A stretch of DNA of 42,121 nt from J089 sp964549745 (GTDB taxonomy: Bacteria; Fidelibacterota; Marinisomatia; Marinisomatales; J089). The position numbers and the translations under genes were made by a program. This document shows positions 8,982 to 16,863 of the stretch, piece after piece; position 1 is the first letter of the stretch; each line of letters opens with the position of its first letter. The notes below the pieces were generated by a model that ran no database searches, was not told the DNA's origin, and saw only the letters and a list, made by a program, of their open reading frames with translations. The stretch spans positions 1 to 42,121 of the forward strand of contig CAZJWP010000008.1 in assembly GCA_964549745.1 (NCBI GenBank), given 5' to 3'.

Positions 8982-10451
8982 ATGTCAAAAGGCGTTACTT
9001 CCCCCAAAAAAGATTTTGCAGCCTGGTACACGGATGTAATCACCCATGCCGATCTGGCCGACTATGGCCCGGTGAAAGGAACCATGGTGATCAAACCCTA
9101 CGGTTATGCACTGTGGGAAAACATTAAACAAGCTCTGGATTCCATGCTTCAGGAAAGCGGTCATGTGAATGCGTACTTCCCATTATTTTTTCCAAAATCC
9201 TTTTTAGCCCGGGAAGCGGAACACGTGGAAGGTTTTGCAAAGGAATGTGCCGTTGTGACCCATACCCGGCTCAAGACCACGGATGACGGGAAGCTGATTG
9301 TCGACCCCGAATCGAAGCTGGAAGAAGAAGTGATCGTCCGGCCTACAAGCGAAACTATCATCTGGTCCATGTATAAAAAGTGGATCCAATCCTATCGCGA
9401 TTTGCCGCTCCTGATTAATCAATGGGCCAATGTAGTTCGCTGGGAGATGCGAACCCGGCTTTTCCTGCGGACGACCGAATTTTTGTGGCAGGAAGGGCAC
9501 ACCGCCCACGCCACGGCCGTTGAAGCGGAAAAGGAAACACTCCGCATTCTGGAATTCTATCGGCAATTGGCTGAAGACTACATGGCCATTCCGGTTATTA
9601 CCGGGATCAAATCCGAATCGGAGAAATTTGCCGGGGCGGACCGAACCTATGCCATCGAAGCCATGATGGGCGATAAAAAAGCCTTACAAGCCGGAACCTC
9701 ACACAATCTGGGTCAGAATTTTGCCCGTGCCTTTGATGTCACGTTCCAGAATGAGCAGAATAAAGAAGAACTTGTGTATGCCACCAGTTGGGGTGTCAGT
9801 ACGCGGCTTGTTGGTGCGGTGATCATGGCCCACGGCGATGAAAAAGGATTGCGACTGCCACCAAAAATTGCACCAATCCAGGTCGTGATTGTCCCGATCT
9901 ACCGAAAAGACGAAGACCGGCAGGCCATCATTGATTATCTAAAACCCATAACGGATGAATTGAATGATTTGAATATTCGCTTCAAAGAAGATTGGAGCGA
10001 TGCCTCTCCCGGATTCAAGTTTAATGAATGGGAAATGAAAGGTGTGCCACTGCGGTTAGAGATCGGACCAAGAGACGTACAGAACGAAAAAGCGGTTTTG
10101 GTTCGGCGGGATACCGGCGAAAAGCTGTTCATTGAAAAGAATGCTCTGGCTGAAAAAATACCTGAACTGTTGGAGGACATTCAAACCGGATTATTCAAGC
10201 AGGCGCTGGAATTTCGCAAAACGAATACGCACACTGTAAAAGATTACCAGGAGTTTAAAGAAATCATCAACGGAGACGGCGGATTTATTCGCTGCGGTTG
10301 GGATGGTACGGCAGAAACAGAAGCGGCGATCAAGGAAGAAACCAAAGCCACCATTCGATGTATTCCCCTGGACGAAAACCCTGAGAATCTAACCTGTATT
10401 TACACCGGAAAACCGGCGCAGCACGAAGTGATCTTTGCCAAAGCCTATTAG
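8982..10451 (+). CDS. proS: prolyl-tRNA synthetase, archaeal/eukaryotic type
   Basis: 489 residues, a class II aminoacyl-tRNA synthetase charging tRNA-Pro. It has no insertion domain between motifs 2 and 3 and has a C-terminal extension, which is the short archaeal/eukaryotic-like form found in some bacteria. Visible landmarks: GTMVIKPYGYALWENI near the N-terminus, motif 2 RPTSETIIWSMYKKWIQSYRDLPLLINQW region with RWEMRTRLFLRTTEFLWQEGHTAH (about 153-176), GTSHNLGQNFARAFDV, and motif 3 VSTRLVGAVIMAHGD with IEIGPRD-like LEIGPRDVQ in the anticodon-binding domain. A weak AGGATA precedes the ATG. Monocistronic or leading the recO cluster (65 bp gap). Confidence 0.95.
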   Translation: MSKGVTSPKKDFAAWYTDVITHADLADYGPVKGTMVIKPYGYALWENIKQALDSMLQESGHVNAYFPLFFPKSFLAREAEHVEGFAKECAVVTHTRLKTTDDGKLIVDPESKLEEEVIVRPTSETIIWSMYKKWIQSYRDLPLLINQWANVVRWEMRTRLFLRTTEFLWQEGHTAHATAVEAEKETLRILEFYRQLAEDYMAIPVITGIKSESEKFAGADRTYAIEAMMGDKKALQAGTSHNLGQNFARAFDVTFQNEQNKEELVYATSWGVSTRLVGAVIMAHGDEKGLRLPPKIAPIQVVIVPIYRKDEDRQAIIDYLKPITDELNDLNIRFKEDWSDASPGFKFNEWEMKGVPLRLEIGPRDVQNEKAVLVRRDTGEKLFIEKNALAEKIPELLEDIQTGLFKQALEFRKTNTHTVKDYQEFKEIINGDGGFIRCGWDGTAETEAAIKEETKATIRCIPLDENPENLTCIYTGKPAQHEVIFAKAY

Positions 10452-10516
10452 GCTTTACTTTGACAAAGCGGGGAAGCAGTGTAGATTCCCCGAACATTTA
10501 TCAGAATTGCAAAATC

Positions 10517-11203
10517 ATGGTTGCACAAACACCGGCGATTGTTCTTAAATCCTTCCCATACGGAGAGACCAGCCTTATCGCCCGTTGCTTTACCCGCGAC
10601 TATGGTAAAATCAGTTTGCTGGCCCGCGGAGCGCGGCGAAATAAATCACCGCTGACCGCCAGCTTTCAACCGGGGAATTACCTGGAATTGGTCTTATCTA
10701 TAAAAGAAACCCGTGAATTGCAGATACTGAACAAGGCTACGTTTATTGAAACCTGGAACAGTTTTTCTGATGATCTGAAGAAAATGGGGTACGCTTTATC
10801 GGTGATTGAGTTGGTGGATCGCTCGATTACCGATCGGGATGTGCACGAAGATTTGTTCGATACACTGGTGGACACATTGCGCACTATCCAGAATCAGAAT
10901 GAGCGGCTGAACCTGGTTTTCTGGCAGTTTCAACTACGGCTGCTCACCTTTCTGGGCTTTCGCCCCGATTTGAAGCAGCGGGAAATACACGGAGTGCGGC
11001 TTCCCGATCCAAAGGGCGGACCGAACAGTTTAAAAATCCTGGAACTCATGGCCGGATCGATTCAGGATGTACCCGGCAATCTGCACCCCACAGCCAAAGA
11101 CCGTAAAACGATCCAGGACTATCTAAGCGCCTGTTTCCGTGTCCATGTGGAAGGTTTTACGGAATTGAAATCATTCAAAGTGTTAAGGGAATTACTGGCG
11201 TGA
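10517..11203 (+). CDS. recO: DNA repair protein RecO
   Basis: 228 residues. RecO works with RecF and RecR to load RecA on gaps covered by SSB. The N-terminal OB fold is clear: AIVLKSFPYGETSLIARCFTRDYGKISLLARGARR (about 6-41), then the helical RecO_C part with LVDRSITDRDVHEDLFDTL and FWQFQLRLLTFLGFRPDL. The four-Cys zinc site found in many RecO proteins after GFRP is absent (no paired Cys there), as in the E. coli type. ATG at 10517 is chosen because the family starts with this motif; an earlier in-frame codon at 10460 would add 19 unconserved residues. GTG of the next gene overlaps the stop (11200-11203). Confidence 0.9.
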   Translation: MVAQTPAIVLKSFPYGETSLIARCFTRDYGKISLLARGARRNKSPLTASFQPGNYLELVLSIKETRELQILNKATFIETWNSFSDDLKKMGYALSVIELVDRSITDRDVHEDLFDTLVDTLRTIQNQNERLNLVFWQFQLRLLTFLGFRPDLKQREIHGVRLPDPKGGPNSLKILELMAGSIQDVPGNLHPTAKDRKTIQDYLSACFRVHVEGFTELKSFKVLRELLA

Positions 11204-12060
11204 AGTGTCAAACAGTCAGGGGAATATTGACCGTTGAAGACGGTCGTTCCTTTATTCTGGGTGAAGACGGAACCCGGTACTTTGAAGATGATCCGATCTG
11301 GTCCGGTTACACAAAGCATTGGACCGGCAGAAAAGTATACGGGCGTTTGCTTGAAGAAAAGGATTACGAAACAAACAAACCCATGGCCATTCTCTGGCCG
11401 GATGAGCCTCGTCCTGAGTCGCCTTTTGTTGAATTCTATTATAATGAGCGCCTGGTCAAATACATGGCTTCTACATTTGGACACAACGCCATCAATGTGG
11501 ACGGTGGGATATACAATTTTTCTCACAAGATCAACGAGAATGAGGTGATGTCTGAAGAGGAATTCTTTTACCGTCCGGCATTGGGCGAATTCGCGCCCTC
11601 TCCGCGGACCGGCATGTTTGAGGTACCGGAGGAAGGTCCGCCCTATTTCGATAAATTCGGACGGAATTTCATGCGAACGATTCATGTGCTGGAATTGAAA
11701 GGTTTGGACACAGAACAGCTCAAGTCTATCTATGATCGTGAATTGGACGTCATTCGAAATACACCGCCCAAACCTGATCGTCCCGATCATTATGCGGATT
11801 TCAGTATCTGGAATCGCAGCTGTTCCACAATTATCCGTGACGGCCTGAAGGAATTGGGTTATCCAAAAATTTCAGGAATTTTTCCACACGACCTTTTTGT
11901 GTCAGCCGCAACCGTATTCAGCCGGGAACAAAAGCTTTCGGTTCGGATTTACCGGCGCAAACAGTTGACGGTTCCGGAGGCTGAACCCAGCGCATCAGGG
12001 CCGTTCACCAACCCGGTGAACATCTTTCGGAACCGTAAGTTAGACTACACCTCTGTATGA
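11200..12060 (+). CDS. putative permuted papain-like (DUF4105/NlpC-P60-related) protein
   Basis: 286 residues, GTG start overlapping the recO stop by 4 bp. No signal peptide, so probably cytosolic. The first 70 residues look like a small beta domain (VRGILTVEDGRSFIL, KVYGRLLEE). The rest has FGHNAINVDGGIYNFSH with His95, and WNRSCSTIIRDGLKELGY with Cys208. His first and Cys later, in the contexts GHxxI and (N)CS, is the order found in circularly permuted NlpC/P60-type and DUF4105 cysteine enzymes. Assignment is by pattern only and moderately uncertain. It is locked between recO and the rhomboid gene by start/stop overlaps on both sides. Confidence 0.5.
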   Translation: MKCQTVRGILTVEDGRSFILGEDGTRYFEDDPIWSGYTKHWTGRKVYGRLLEEKDYETNKPMAILWPDEPRPESPFVEFYYNERLVKYMASTFGHNAINVDGGIYNFSHKINENEVMSEEEFFYRPALGEFAPSPRTGMFEVPEEGPPYFDKFGRNFMRTIHVLELKGLDTEQLKSIYDRELDVIRNTPPKPDRPDHYADFSIWNRSCSTIIRDGLKELGYPKISGIFPHDLFVSAATVFSREQKLSVRIYRRKQLTVPEAEPSASGPFTNPVNIFRNRKLDYTSV

Positions 12061-12881
12061 GATATCAGTTCCAATCCGAATACGGCCAGCATTCCTGGCA
12101 TCCGCGTATGTTTACCGACGTGATCAAGATTTTGGTGATCTCCAATCTGGTCATGTTTGTGCTGAAAGTGCTGGTGGCCAGCCGCCTGGATTTGGTACCG
12201 ATTTTTGGACTTTCCTCCGATACAGTGTGGCCTTTGATCTGGCAGCCGGTGACCTACATGTTTATGCACGGAAATATCTGGCATGTGGGCATCAACATGC
12301 TGGTGTTGTGGATGTTTGGTTCGGAACTGGAACTGATCTGGGGTAAACAGGAATTCATCCGGTATTACTTTATTACCGGCGTGGGCTCGGGACTGGTGTG
12401 GCTGTTGTTTAATCTTGGAAATCCCCACAGTGTGCTTATCGGCGCCAGCGGTGCGATTTATGGTTTGCTTCTGGCATACGGCTTGCTCTTTCCAAACCGG
12501 ACGGTCTATCTGTATTTCGTCATCCCGGTAAAAGTAAAATGGCTGGTAATTTTTCTGGGAATTGCTGCGTTTGTCTCTTCATTTGACACAACATCCAATA
12601 TCAGCAATTTGACCCATTTATCCGGCATGGCGATCGGGTATTTCTACATGAAAAAAAATCTGCGCTGGACGCGTTTTTCTTTCCATTTTCGCAAGCGGAT
12701 TGAGGACCTCAAAGCGAAGCTGGAAGAGCGAAAGCAACAAGAAGCGCTGGAAGCGCAGCAGGAAATTGACCAGATTCTGGATAAGATCAACAAGGTGGGA
12801 ATGAAGGGGTTGAACCCGGAAGAAATAGAAAAACTGGAAAAAGCCAGCCGGAAAATGTCACGCCGGCAGAAGAAAGATTAG
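12057..12881 (+). CDS. rhomboid-family intramembrane serine protease
   Basis: 274 residues. Six membrane helices form the rhomboid core: FMHGNIWHVGINMLVLWMFG (about 69-88), the nucleophile Ser131 in GASGAIYG, and the catalytic His187 in NLTHLSGMAIGY. It cuts substrates within the membrane. After the core there is a charged cytosolic tail of about 75 residues, coiled-coil-like then EIDQILDKINKVGMKGLNPEE, matching the short tail domain (DUF6576 type) common on rhomboids of the FCB group. ATG overlaps the stop of the preceding gene (ATGA, 12057-12060). Confidence 0.93.
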   Translation: MRYQFQSEYGQHSWHPRMFTDVIKILVISNLVMFVLKVLVASRLDLVPIFGLSSDTVWPLIWQPVTYMFMHGNIWHVGINMLVLWMFGSELELIWGKQEFIRYYFITGVGSGLVWLLFNLGNPHSVLIGASGAIYGLLLAYGLLFPNRTVYLYFVIPVKVKWLVIFLGIAAFVSSFDTTSNISNLTHLSGMAIGYFYMKKNLRWTRFSFHFRKRIEDLKAKLEERKQQEALEAQQEIDQILDKINKVGMKGLNPEEIEKLEKASRKMSRRQKKD

Positions 12882-12882
12882 C

Positions 12883-14190
12883 TTAACGCAGCAAAACCAG
12901 TTTCGGATGAGCTTTAGAGGCGGCTCCATTTTCTTTTATCGATAAAAAATATATTCCGCTGGCAACGTTCTGATGTTCACTATTTGTTCCATCCCACAAA
13001 AGCGAGTAGGTTCCGGGAGCATACTCCCGATCCGTCAAAATTTTGATTCTCCTCCCCCGTAGATTGTAAACTGATATTTGAACGCGCTCTGTTGTTCCAA
13101 CCTCCAGAGGGATGATGGTTTTTGGATTAAACGGATTTGGTTTTGGTTGACGTAAAACAATCCCGGGTTTTTTGGCTTTTATCGAAACAGTCGTATAGGA
13201 ATGAATAATTCCATCCAGATCTACGCTTTCCAGTATGTATTGATAATGAACATCCGGAATGACGCTAACGTCCCTGTACTTGTATTGAAATCCCTGGGAC
13301 GTAGATCCGTGCCCGCGAAGCTTGTCGCAGGTTATATAGTTTTCTATGAGCTGCCAACTTGAATCATGATCGTCAGTTTTTCGCTTAATAATAAATCCAA
13401 GATTTTCTACTTCGCTCATGGTTGTCCATTGTAAGAGAATATCACCGTTATCAGGCCGCCCCTCAAATGACCCAAGAACAACGGGCAGGGAAGAATCGTT
13501 TTGTCCGGGGTTGGCATAGCCCGGTGTACGATTAACTAAAGTTGTGCCGCCAACTTCAGCATCTGTAACCCAATTTGAAGCCAAATCATTGTTAAAATCA
13601 GAACCGTTGGAAAAATAGGAATCTTCATCTTCCGTTCCCGAAATGGCGCTGGTCCAGGTTAAACCGGGGGGAACATCACGTTCAGAACCCCAACTGACGT
13701 AATCTATCGGCACTTCTCCGGCATCCTTTTCGCCTGGTGTTTGGTCATCGTCCTGAACGAGAGCAATCCCATCGCCCCCGGCGGCAAGACTAAAATTCCC
13801 GTGTTTTACAATATTATTATTGGCAGAATAAAGGACGATTGATCCATCGCCGGCATCGGTGTCGTCAGTTCCGGGACCTTTTACGATGACAATGTAAGTT
13901 CCTGTGGTAAGAGAAGAAAAATAAGTGGAAGTGCCGATTTGAAGGATTCCCTCCCCGGGTGATATAGAAAGATTAGACCATTCTTCATCCGTGATATACC
14001 AATTTCTCATATCAACCGGCCCGTTTACGACCAGGAGTTCAACCCACTCCCGAGACATGTCAATACCATTGATTGTATCAGTGATACCGCCATTGTCATT
14101 ATACTCATTTATAATCACATCGTTAGGGTTTTGACCCTTGATCATTCCGAATAATACCAAAGCTGAAAATAGTTTAATTCCATACTTCAT
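12883..14190 (-). CDS. secreted lamin-tail-domain protein with type A (type IX-like) C-terminal sorting domain
   Basis: About 435 residues. Start at 14190 gives the signal peptide MKYGIKLFSALVLFGMIKGQ; a TTG 12 bp earlier is less likely. Next comes a lamin-tail-like (LTD) domain, IINEYNDNGG...EWVELLVVNG...NWYITDEEW (about 26-75) ending near NRTPGYANPG. A fibronectin-like segment (LQWTTMSEVENLGFIIKRK) follows. The C-terminal 85 residues are a typical type A sorting domain: PNPFNPKTIIPLEV, VYNLRGRRIKIL, WDGTNSEHQNVASGIYFL. In organisms with a type IX system such domains direct export to the cell surface. Ends 2 bp from the convergent rhomboid gene. Confidence 0.85.
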   Translation of the reverse strand: MKYGIKLFSALVLFGMIKGQNPNDVIINEYNDNGGITDTINGIDMSREWVELLVVNGPVDMRNWYITDEEWSNLSISPGEGILQIGTSTYFSSLTTGTYIVIVKGPGTDDTDAGDGSIVLYSANNNIVKHGNFSLAAGGDGIALVQDDDQTPGEKDAGEVPIDYVSWGSERDVPPGLTWTSAISGTEDEDSYFSNGSDFNNDLASNWVTDAEVGGTTLVNRTPGYANPGQNDSSLPVVLGSFEGRPDNGDILLQWTTMSEVENLGFIIKRKTDDHDSSWQLIENYITCDKLRGHGSTSQGFQYKYRDVSVIPDVHYQYILESVDLDGIIHSYTTVSIKAKKPGIVLRQPKPNPFNPKTIIPLEVGTTERVQISVYNLRGRRIKILTDREYAPGTYSLLWDGTNSEHQNVASGIYFLSIKENGAASKAHPKLVLLR

Positions 14191-14235
14191 AATGACAACC
14201 AAACGTTTAATGCTATGATAAATCTTTGTAAAATA

Positions 14236-14264
14236 ACCAAATATTATCGGATAATCAAGTTGGT
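14236..14264. promoter_or_regulatory. palindromic site between LTD gene and motA
   Basis: A 13-bp perfect dyad, ATTATC-G-GATAAT (14243-14255), nested within ACCAA (14236-14240) and TTGGT (14260-14264). It lies in the 195-bp divergent intergenic region. It could be an operator; GATAAT could also act as a -10 element toward motA, though no matching -35 stands out. Confidence 0.35.
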
Positions 14265-14385
14265 CACTTATTAGGAAATAAAATATGTCACTATATATAA
14301 ATTCTAACCCGCGTGAATTGTGAAACAGCGATCATACATTAGAAAACATTTAAGCATTACTGATTCAGCAGTATAAGGAGCAAGC

Positions 14386-15198
14386 ATGGATTTCGGCACA
14401 GCGATCGGATTAGTCATTGGTTTGGGTTTGATCTTTTTTGGTATGTTTGATTTCCAGACTTATTCGGTTCCCCAAACATTTTTCAGCGGACAGGCCATTG
14501 CGATTGTGTTAGGCGGTACATTAGCGGCGACGGTCGTGAATTATCCCATGAAACAAGTCTTACAGATGTTTCGCGTTGCCTGGAAAGCGTTTGGCAAAGG
14601 AATGGTTGTGGATGTGGAGGAGATCATCGATCAACTGGTGGAGTTCGGCCGCCGGTCGAAGAAAGACGGCATTGTCTCCCTGGAAAGTTCACTCCCACAG
14701 ATTAAAAACCATTATATGCGAGTGGGGCTTGAACATGCCATGTTGGTCCGGGATCCGCAAAAACTGGAATTGTATCTGGACAGCGAAATGGATAGCATGT
14801 CAAAGCGTCATCAGCGCGGGCAGGAAATGTTCTACAATATGGGGACCTACGCCCCGGCTTTTGGATTGCTGGGAACGGTGATGGGATTGATACTGATGAT
14901 GACTCAGCAAGCGCAACAGTCAACGGTTGCCAGCTATGCCTCGCAGATGCAGGGTTCCATGGGCGCGCTTCTCCATGGCATGGGAATCGCTCTGGTTACC
15001 ACATTTTACGGCGTACTTTTAGCCAACCTGATCTTTATCCCCATCGCCGGTAAACTAAAATCGCTTTCCGATGAAGAAATCTATCTCAACGAGATCATCA
15101 AAGCCGGGATTCTCAGCATCAATGCCAAGGAAAACCATTATCTTATTCAGGAGAAATTGAAGACATACCTGGAGCGGGAGAAGCGAAAGGAAGACTAA
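14386..15198 (+). CDS. motA: MotA-type stator subunit
   Basis: 270 residues, MotA/TolQ/ExbB superfamily and closest in pattern to MotA. Four membrane helices: AIGLVIGLGLIFFGMF (N-terminal), QAIAIVLGGTLAATVVNYP, then after a cytosolic domain of about 100 residues the pore helices NMGTYAPAFGLLGTVMGLILMM (about 156-177, with the conserved Pro) and GIALVTTFYGVLLANLIFIPIAG (second conserved Pro). MotA pentamers surround two MotB-type helices and turn when ions pass. AAGGAGCAAGC precedes the ATG. Its stop TAA abuts the next ATG with no gap. No other flagellar gene is in the window, so the driven machine is unknown. Confidence 0.9.
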   Translation: MDFGTAIGLVIGLGLIFFGMFDFQTYSVPQTFFSGQAIAIVLGGTLAATVVNYPMKQVLQMFRVAWKAFGKGMVVDVEEIIDQLVEFGRRSKKDGIVSLESSLPQIKNHYMRVGLEHAMLVRDPQKLELYLDSEMDSMSKRHQRGQEMFYNMGTYAPAFGLLGTVMGLILMMTQQAQQSTVASYASQMQGSMGALLHGMGIALVTTFYGVLLANLIFIPIAGKLKSLSDEEIYLNEIIKAGILSINAKENHYLIQEKLKTYLEREKRKED

Positions 15199-15903
15199 AT
15201 GGCCCGGCGCAAATCCAACGGAAATGGTAATCATCACCAGTCGAACTGGATGGTGACCTATGCTTCGTTGTTAACAGCAGTGCTGGCGTTTTTCATGCTG
15301 TTTATCGGCAAAGCCGAGAATGAAGCTGCAGCCACATTCAAATTTCCCGAGCGCCTTAAGTCTCAGCTCTATGGTCAAATTAGGAAAGTGAAGGAGCAAC
15401 AAAACCTGGACTGGCTCTATGTTGAAAATACCGGGACCAAGGGGATTAAGTTGCTCATTCCATCCAAGATCGGTCGGTTTCCCATGTTTGAGTCGGAATC
15501 AGACCGTATCCAACCCCTGTTTGAACCCTACCTGGCTCAGGTTGTGACGGTCATTAATTCGTTGGGACTTGAGAACATTCCGAAAGATTATGCACCGATT
15601 ATCAATAGGTTGAAAGAGAGCGGGAAGGCGATAAATATTGAGGTCACAATTGAAGGTCACACGGACAGGTTGCCGCTTCACACAACGCGATTTCCAAGCA
15701 ACTGGGAACTGAGTCTGGCTCGATCATATGAAGTCTTACATTATTTCCAAAGCCACACCTCCTTGCCCCGGAATTATTATTCTCTGGCCGGTTACGGTCC
15801 ATTTCATCCGTTGAGAGATATTCGAAATCTGGATGAAAATCGAAGAGTGGAAATTTATATCAATGTACAAATGGTTGATTTGACAAAGGGCGAACATGTC
15901 TGA
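15199..15903 (+). CDS. MotB-like protein lacking the ion-binding Asp
   Basis: 234 residues: short basic N-terminus, one membrane helix, and a C-terminal OmpA-like peptidoglycan-binding domain (VTIEGHTDRLPLHT, NWELSLARS, DENRRVEIYI). The helix reads NWMVTYASLLTAVLAFFMLF, aligning with the canonical MotB YAD-x-x-T...FF motif, but the Asp that carries the ion is Ser23 (TCG, 15265-15267). Asp to TCG needs three base changes, so a sequencing error is unlikely. The OmpA part is well kept, as is spacing in the operon (directly after motA, 8-bp overlap with the next gene), so it is probably a functional structural partner rather than a decaying copy. Confidence 0.85.
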   Translation: MARRKSNGNGNHHQSNWMVTYASLLTAVLAFFMLFIGKAENEAAATFKFPERLKSQLYGQIRKVKEQQNLDWLYVENTGTKGIKLLIPSKIGRFPMFESESDRIQPLFEPYLAQVVTVINSLGLENIPKDYAPIINRLKESGKAINIEVTIEGHTDRLPLHTTRFPSNWELSLARSYEVLHYFQSHTSLPRNYYSLAGYGPFHPLRDIRNLDENRRVEIYINVQMVDLTKGEHV

Positions 15904-16594
15904 TACTGCCGCTAAAATCAATATAATTTCCCAAAGAGCCCGGAAAAACTGGCTCCTGAGTTACGGGGATATGATCACCCTGCTCATTACGTTTTTTATC
16001 ATGTTGATCATTCTCCGCGCCGGGAACGCCTCTAAAATCCATAATTGGGTGGATCAACGTATTACCGAATCCAGCACGGAATTGGGCCAGGTAATCCGCG
16101 AACAGGATTTTAAGGGAATCAGTCTGGTTCGTGATACCAAAGGAATTCATCTTTTGCTGCAGGCGGAAACCATGTTCGACCAGGGCAGCGCCGATCCAAA
16201 AGTGAATTTGCAACCGTTTCTTAATGTCCTTGGCGCATCGATTAAAAATATTTCCATTTTTCGTCTCGAAAGTGATCCCACCAATCGTGAATTCCTACGG
16301 GAGCTGGAATCGGTGGGATATGAGTGGAGTGCGGAAGTGCGGATTGAGGGCCACACGGATAACGTGCCGCTATTGCCCGGTTCGGATTTCAGGGACAATT
16401 GGGAACTCAGCGCGGCGCGGGCCCAGTCAATCCTGAAAATTTTACAGAAGACATCGCGATTACCCGAATCGGACTTTGCAGTGGCTGGTTATGGTGAATA
16501 CCAACCGCTGACATCCAACGATACAGCGATCGGGCAGGCCCAAAATCGCCGGGTGGAAGTGATTATCACAGCGTCTTTGGTCAAGACGCAATAG
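15896..16594 (+). CDS. motB: MotB-type stator subunit with canonical Asp
   Basis: 232 residues. The N-terminal membrane helix reads NWLLSYGDMITLLITFFIML with Asp25 (GAT at 15968-15970) in the position that carries the ion in MotB, TolR and ExbD. The C-terminal OmpA-like domain has VRIEGHTDNVPLLP, DNWELSAARAQSIL and NRRVEVII, which bind peptidoglycan and fix the stator to the wall. Starts 8 bp inside the preceding motB-like gene. Together the three genes encode one MotA and two different MotB-type chains; the known precedent for such a gene set is the Myxococcus AglRQS motor (one MotA-like, two MotB/TolR-like proteins), but those lack OmpA domains, so the comparison is by analogy. Confidence 0.9.
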   Translation: MSDTAAKINIISQRARKNWLLSYGDMITLLITFFIMLIILRAGNASKIHNWVDQRITESSTELGQVIREQDFKGISLVRDTKGIHLLLQAETMFDQGSADPKVNLQPFLNVLGASIKNISIFRLESDPTNREFLRELESVGYEWSAEVRIEGHTDNVPLLPGSDFRDNWELSAARAQSILKILQKTSRLPESDFAVAGYGEYQPLTSNDTAIGQAQNRRVEVIITASLVKTQ

Positions 16595-16615
16595 AGTTTA
16601 TTCCGATATAGAGAA

Positions 16616-16648
16616 AACCGCGATCTATGGCCGTGGTTGAATCTTTTT
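16616..16648 (+). terminator. putative intrinsic terminator of the motA-motB-motB operon
   Basis: Stem AACCGCG (16616-16622) pairs with CGTGGTT (16632-16638), including one G-U pair, loop of 9 nt, followed by GAATCTTTTT. It lies 22 bp after the last stop codon. Modest strength. Confidence 0.5.
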
Positions 16649-16653
16649 CAATC

Positions 16654-16708
16654 ATCCCGCGATCGGGATAATTTATAAGGTCCCACGGGATTTTCCCGTG
16701 GGGCTTCA
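16654..16708 (+). repeat. dispersed hairpin repeat, copy 3 (left edge of gap 1)
   Basis: 55 bp identical, base for base, to 16809-16863 on the other side of the 100-N gap. It has two hairpins: ATCCCG-CGAT-CGGGAT (16654-16669) and CCACGGGA-TTT-TCCCGTGG (16683-16701). This is the most complete form of the element in the window. Confidence 0.9.
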
Positions 16709-16808
16709 NNNNNNNNNNNNNNNNNNNNNNNNNNNNNNNNNNNNNNNNNNNNNNNNNNNNNNNNNNNNNNNNNNNNNNNNNNNNNNNNNNNNNNNNNNNN
16801 NNNNNNNN
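16709..16808. other. scaffold gap 1 (100 N)
   Basis: Exactly 100 N, flanked by identical 55-bp sequences. Real content and length unknown; the flanks suggest two contigs that end in the same repeat. Confidence 0.98.
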
Positions 16809-16863
16809 ATCCCGCGATCGGGATAATTTATAAGGTCCCACGGGATTTTCCCGTGGGGCTTCA
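16809..16863 (+). repeat. dispersed hairpin repeat, copy 4 (right edge of gap 1)
   Basis: Identical to copy 3. Its last three bases (TCA, 16861-16863) are the stop codon of the minus-strand ftsB-like gene, so the element directly abuts or provides the end of that gene and its hairpin (16838-16856) could terminate the eno-ftsB transcript. Confidence 0.9.

Noticed and set aside
11119..11790. Minus-strand 223-codon frame
   Set aside because: Antisense to recO and the permuted papain-like gene, which have overlapping starts and family motifs; no motifs in the antisense frame.
15199..15903. Asp loss in the first MotB as a sequencing error
   Set aside because: The codon is TCG, three changes from GAT/GAC-type codons, and the surrounding helix is otherwise intact.
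14386..16594. Stator operon as a Zorya anti-phage locus (ZorA/ZorB)
   Set aside because: MotA here has normal length without the long ZorA tail, there are two MotB-type genes, and no helicase or nuclease partner is adjacent.
16581..16841. Minus-strand open frame across gap 1
   Set aside because: Runs through 100 N and repeat sequence; no protein signal on either side.
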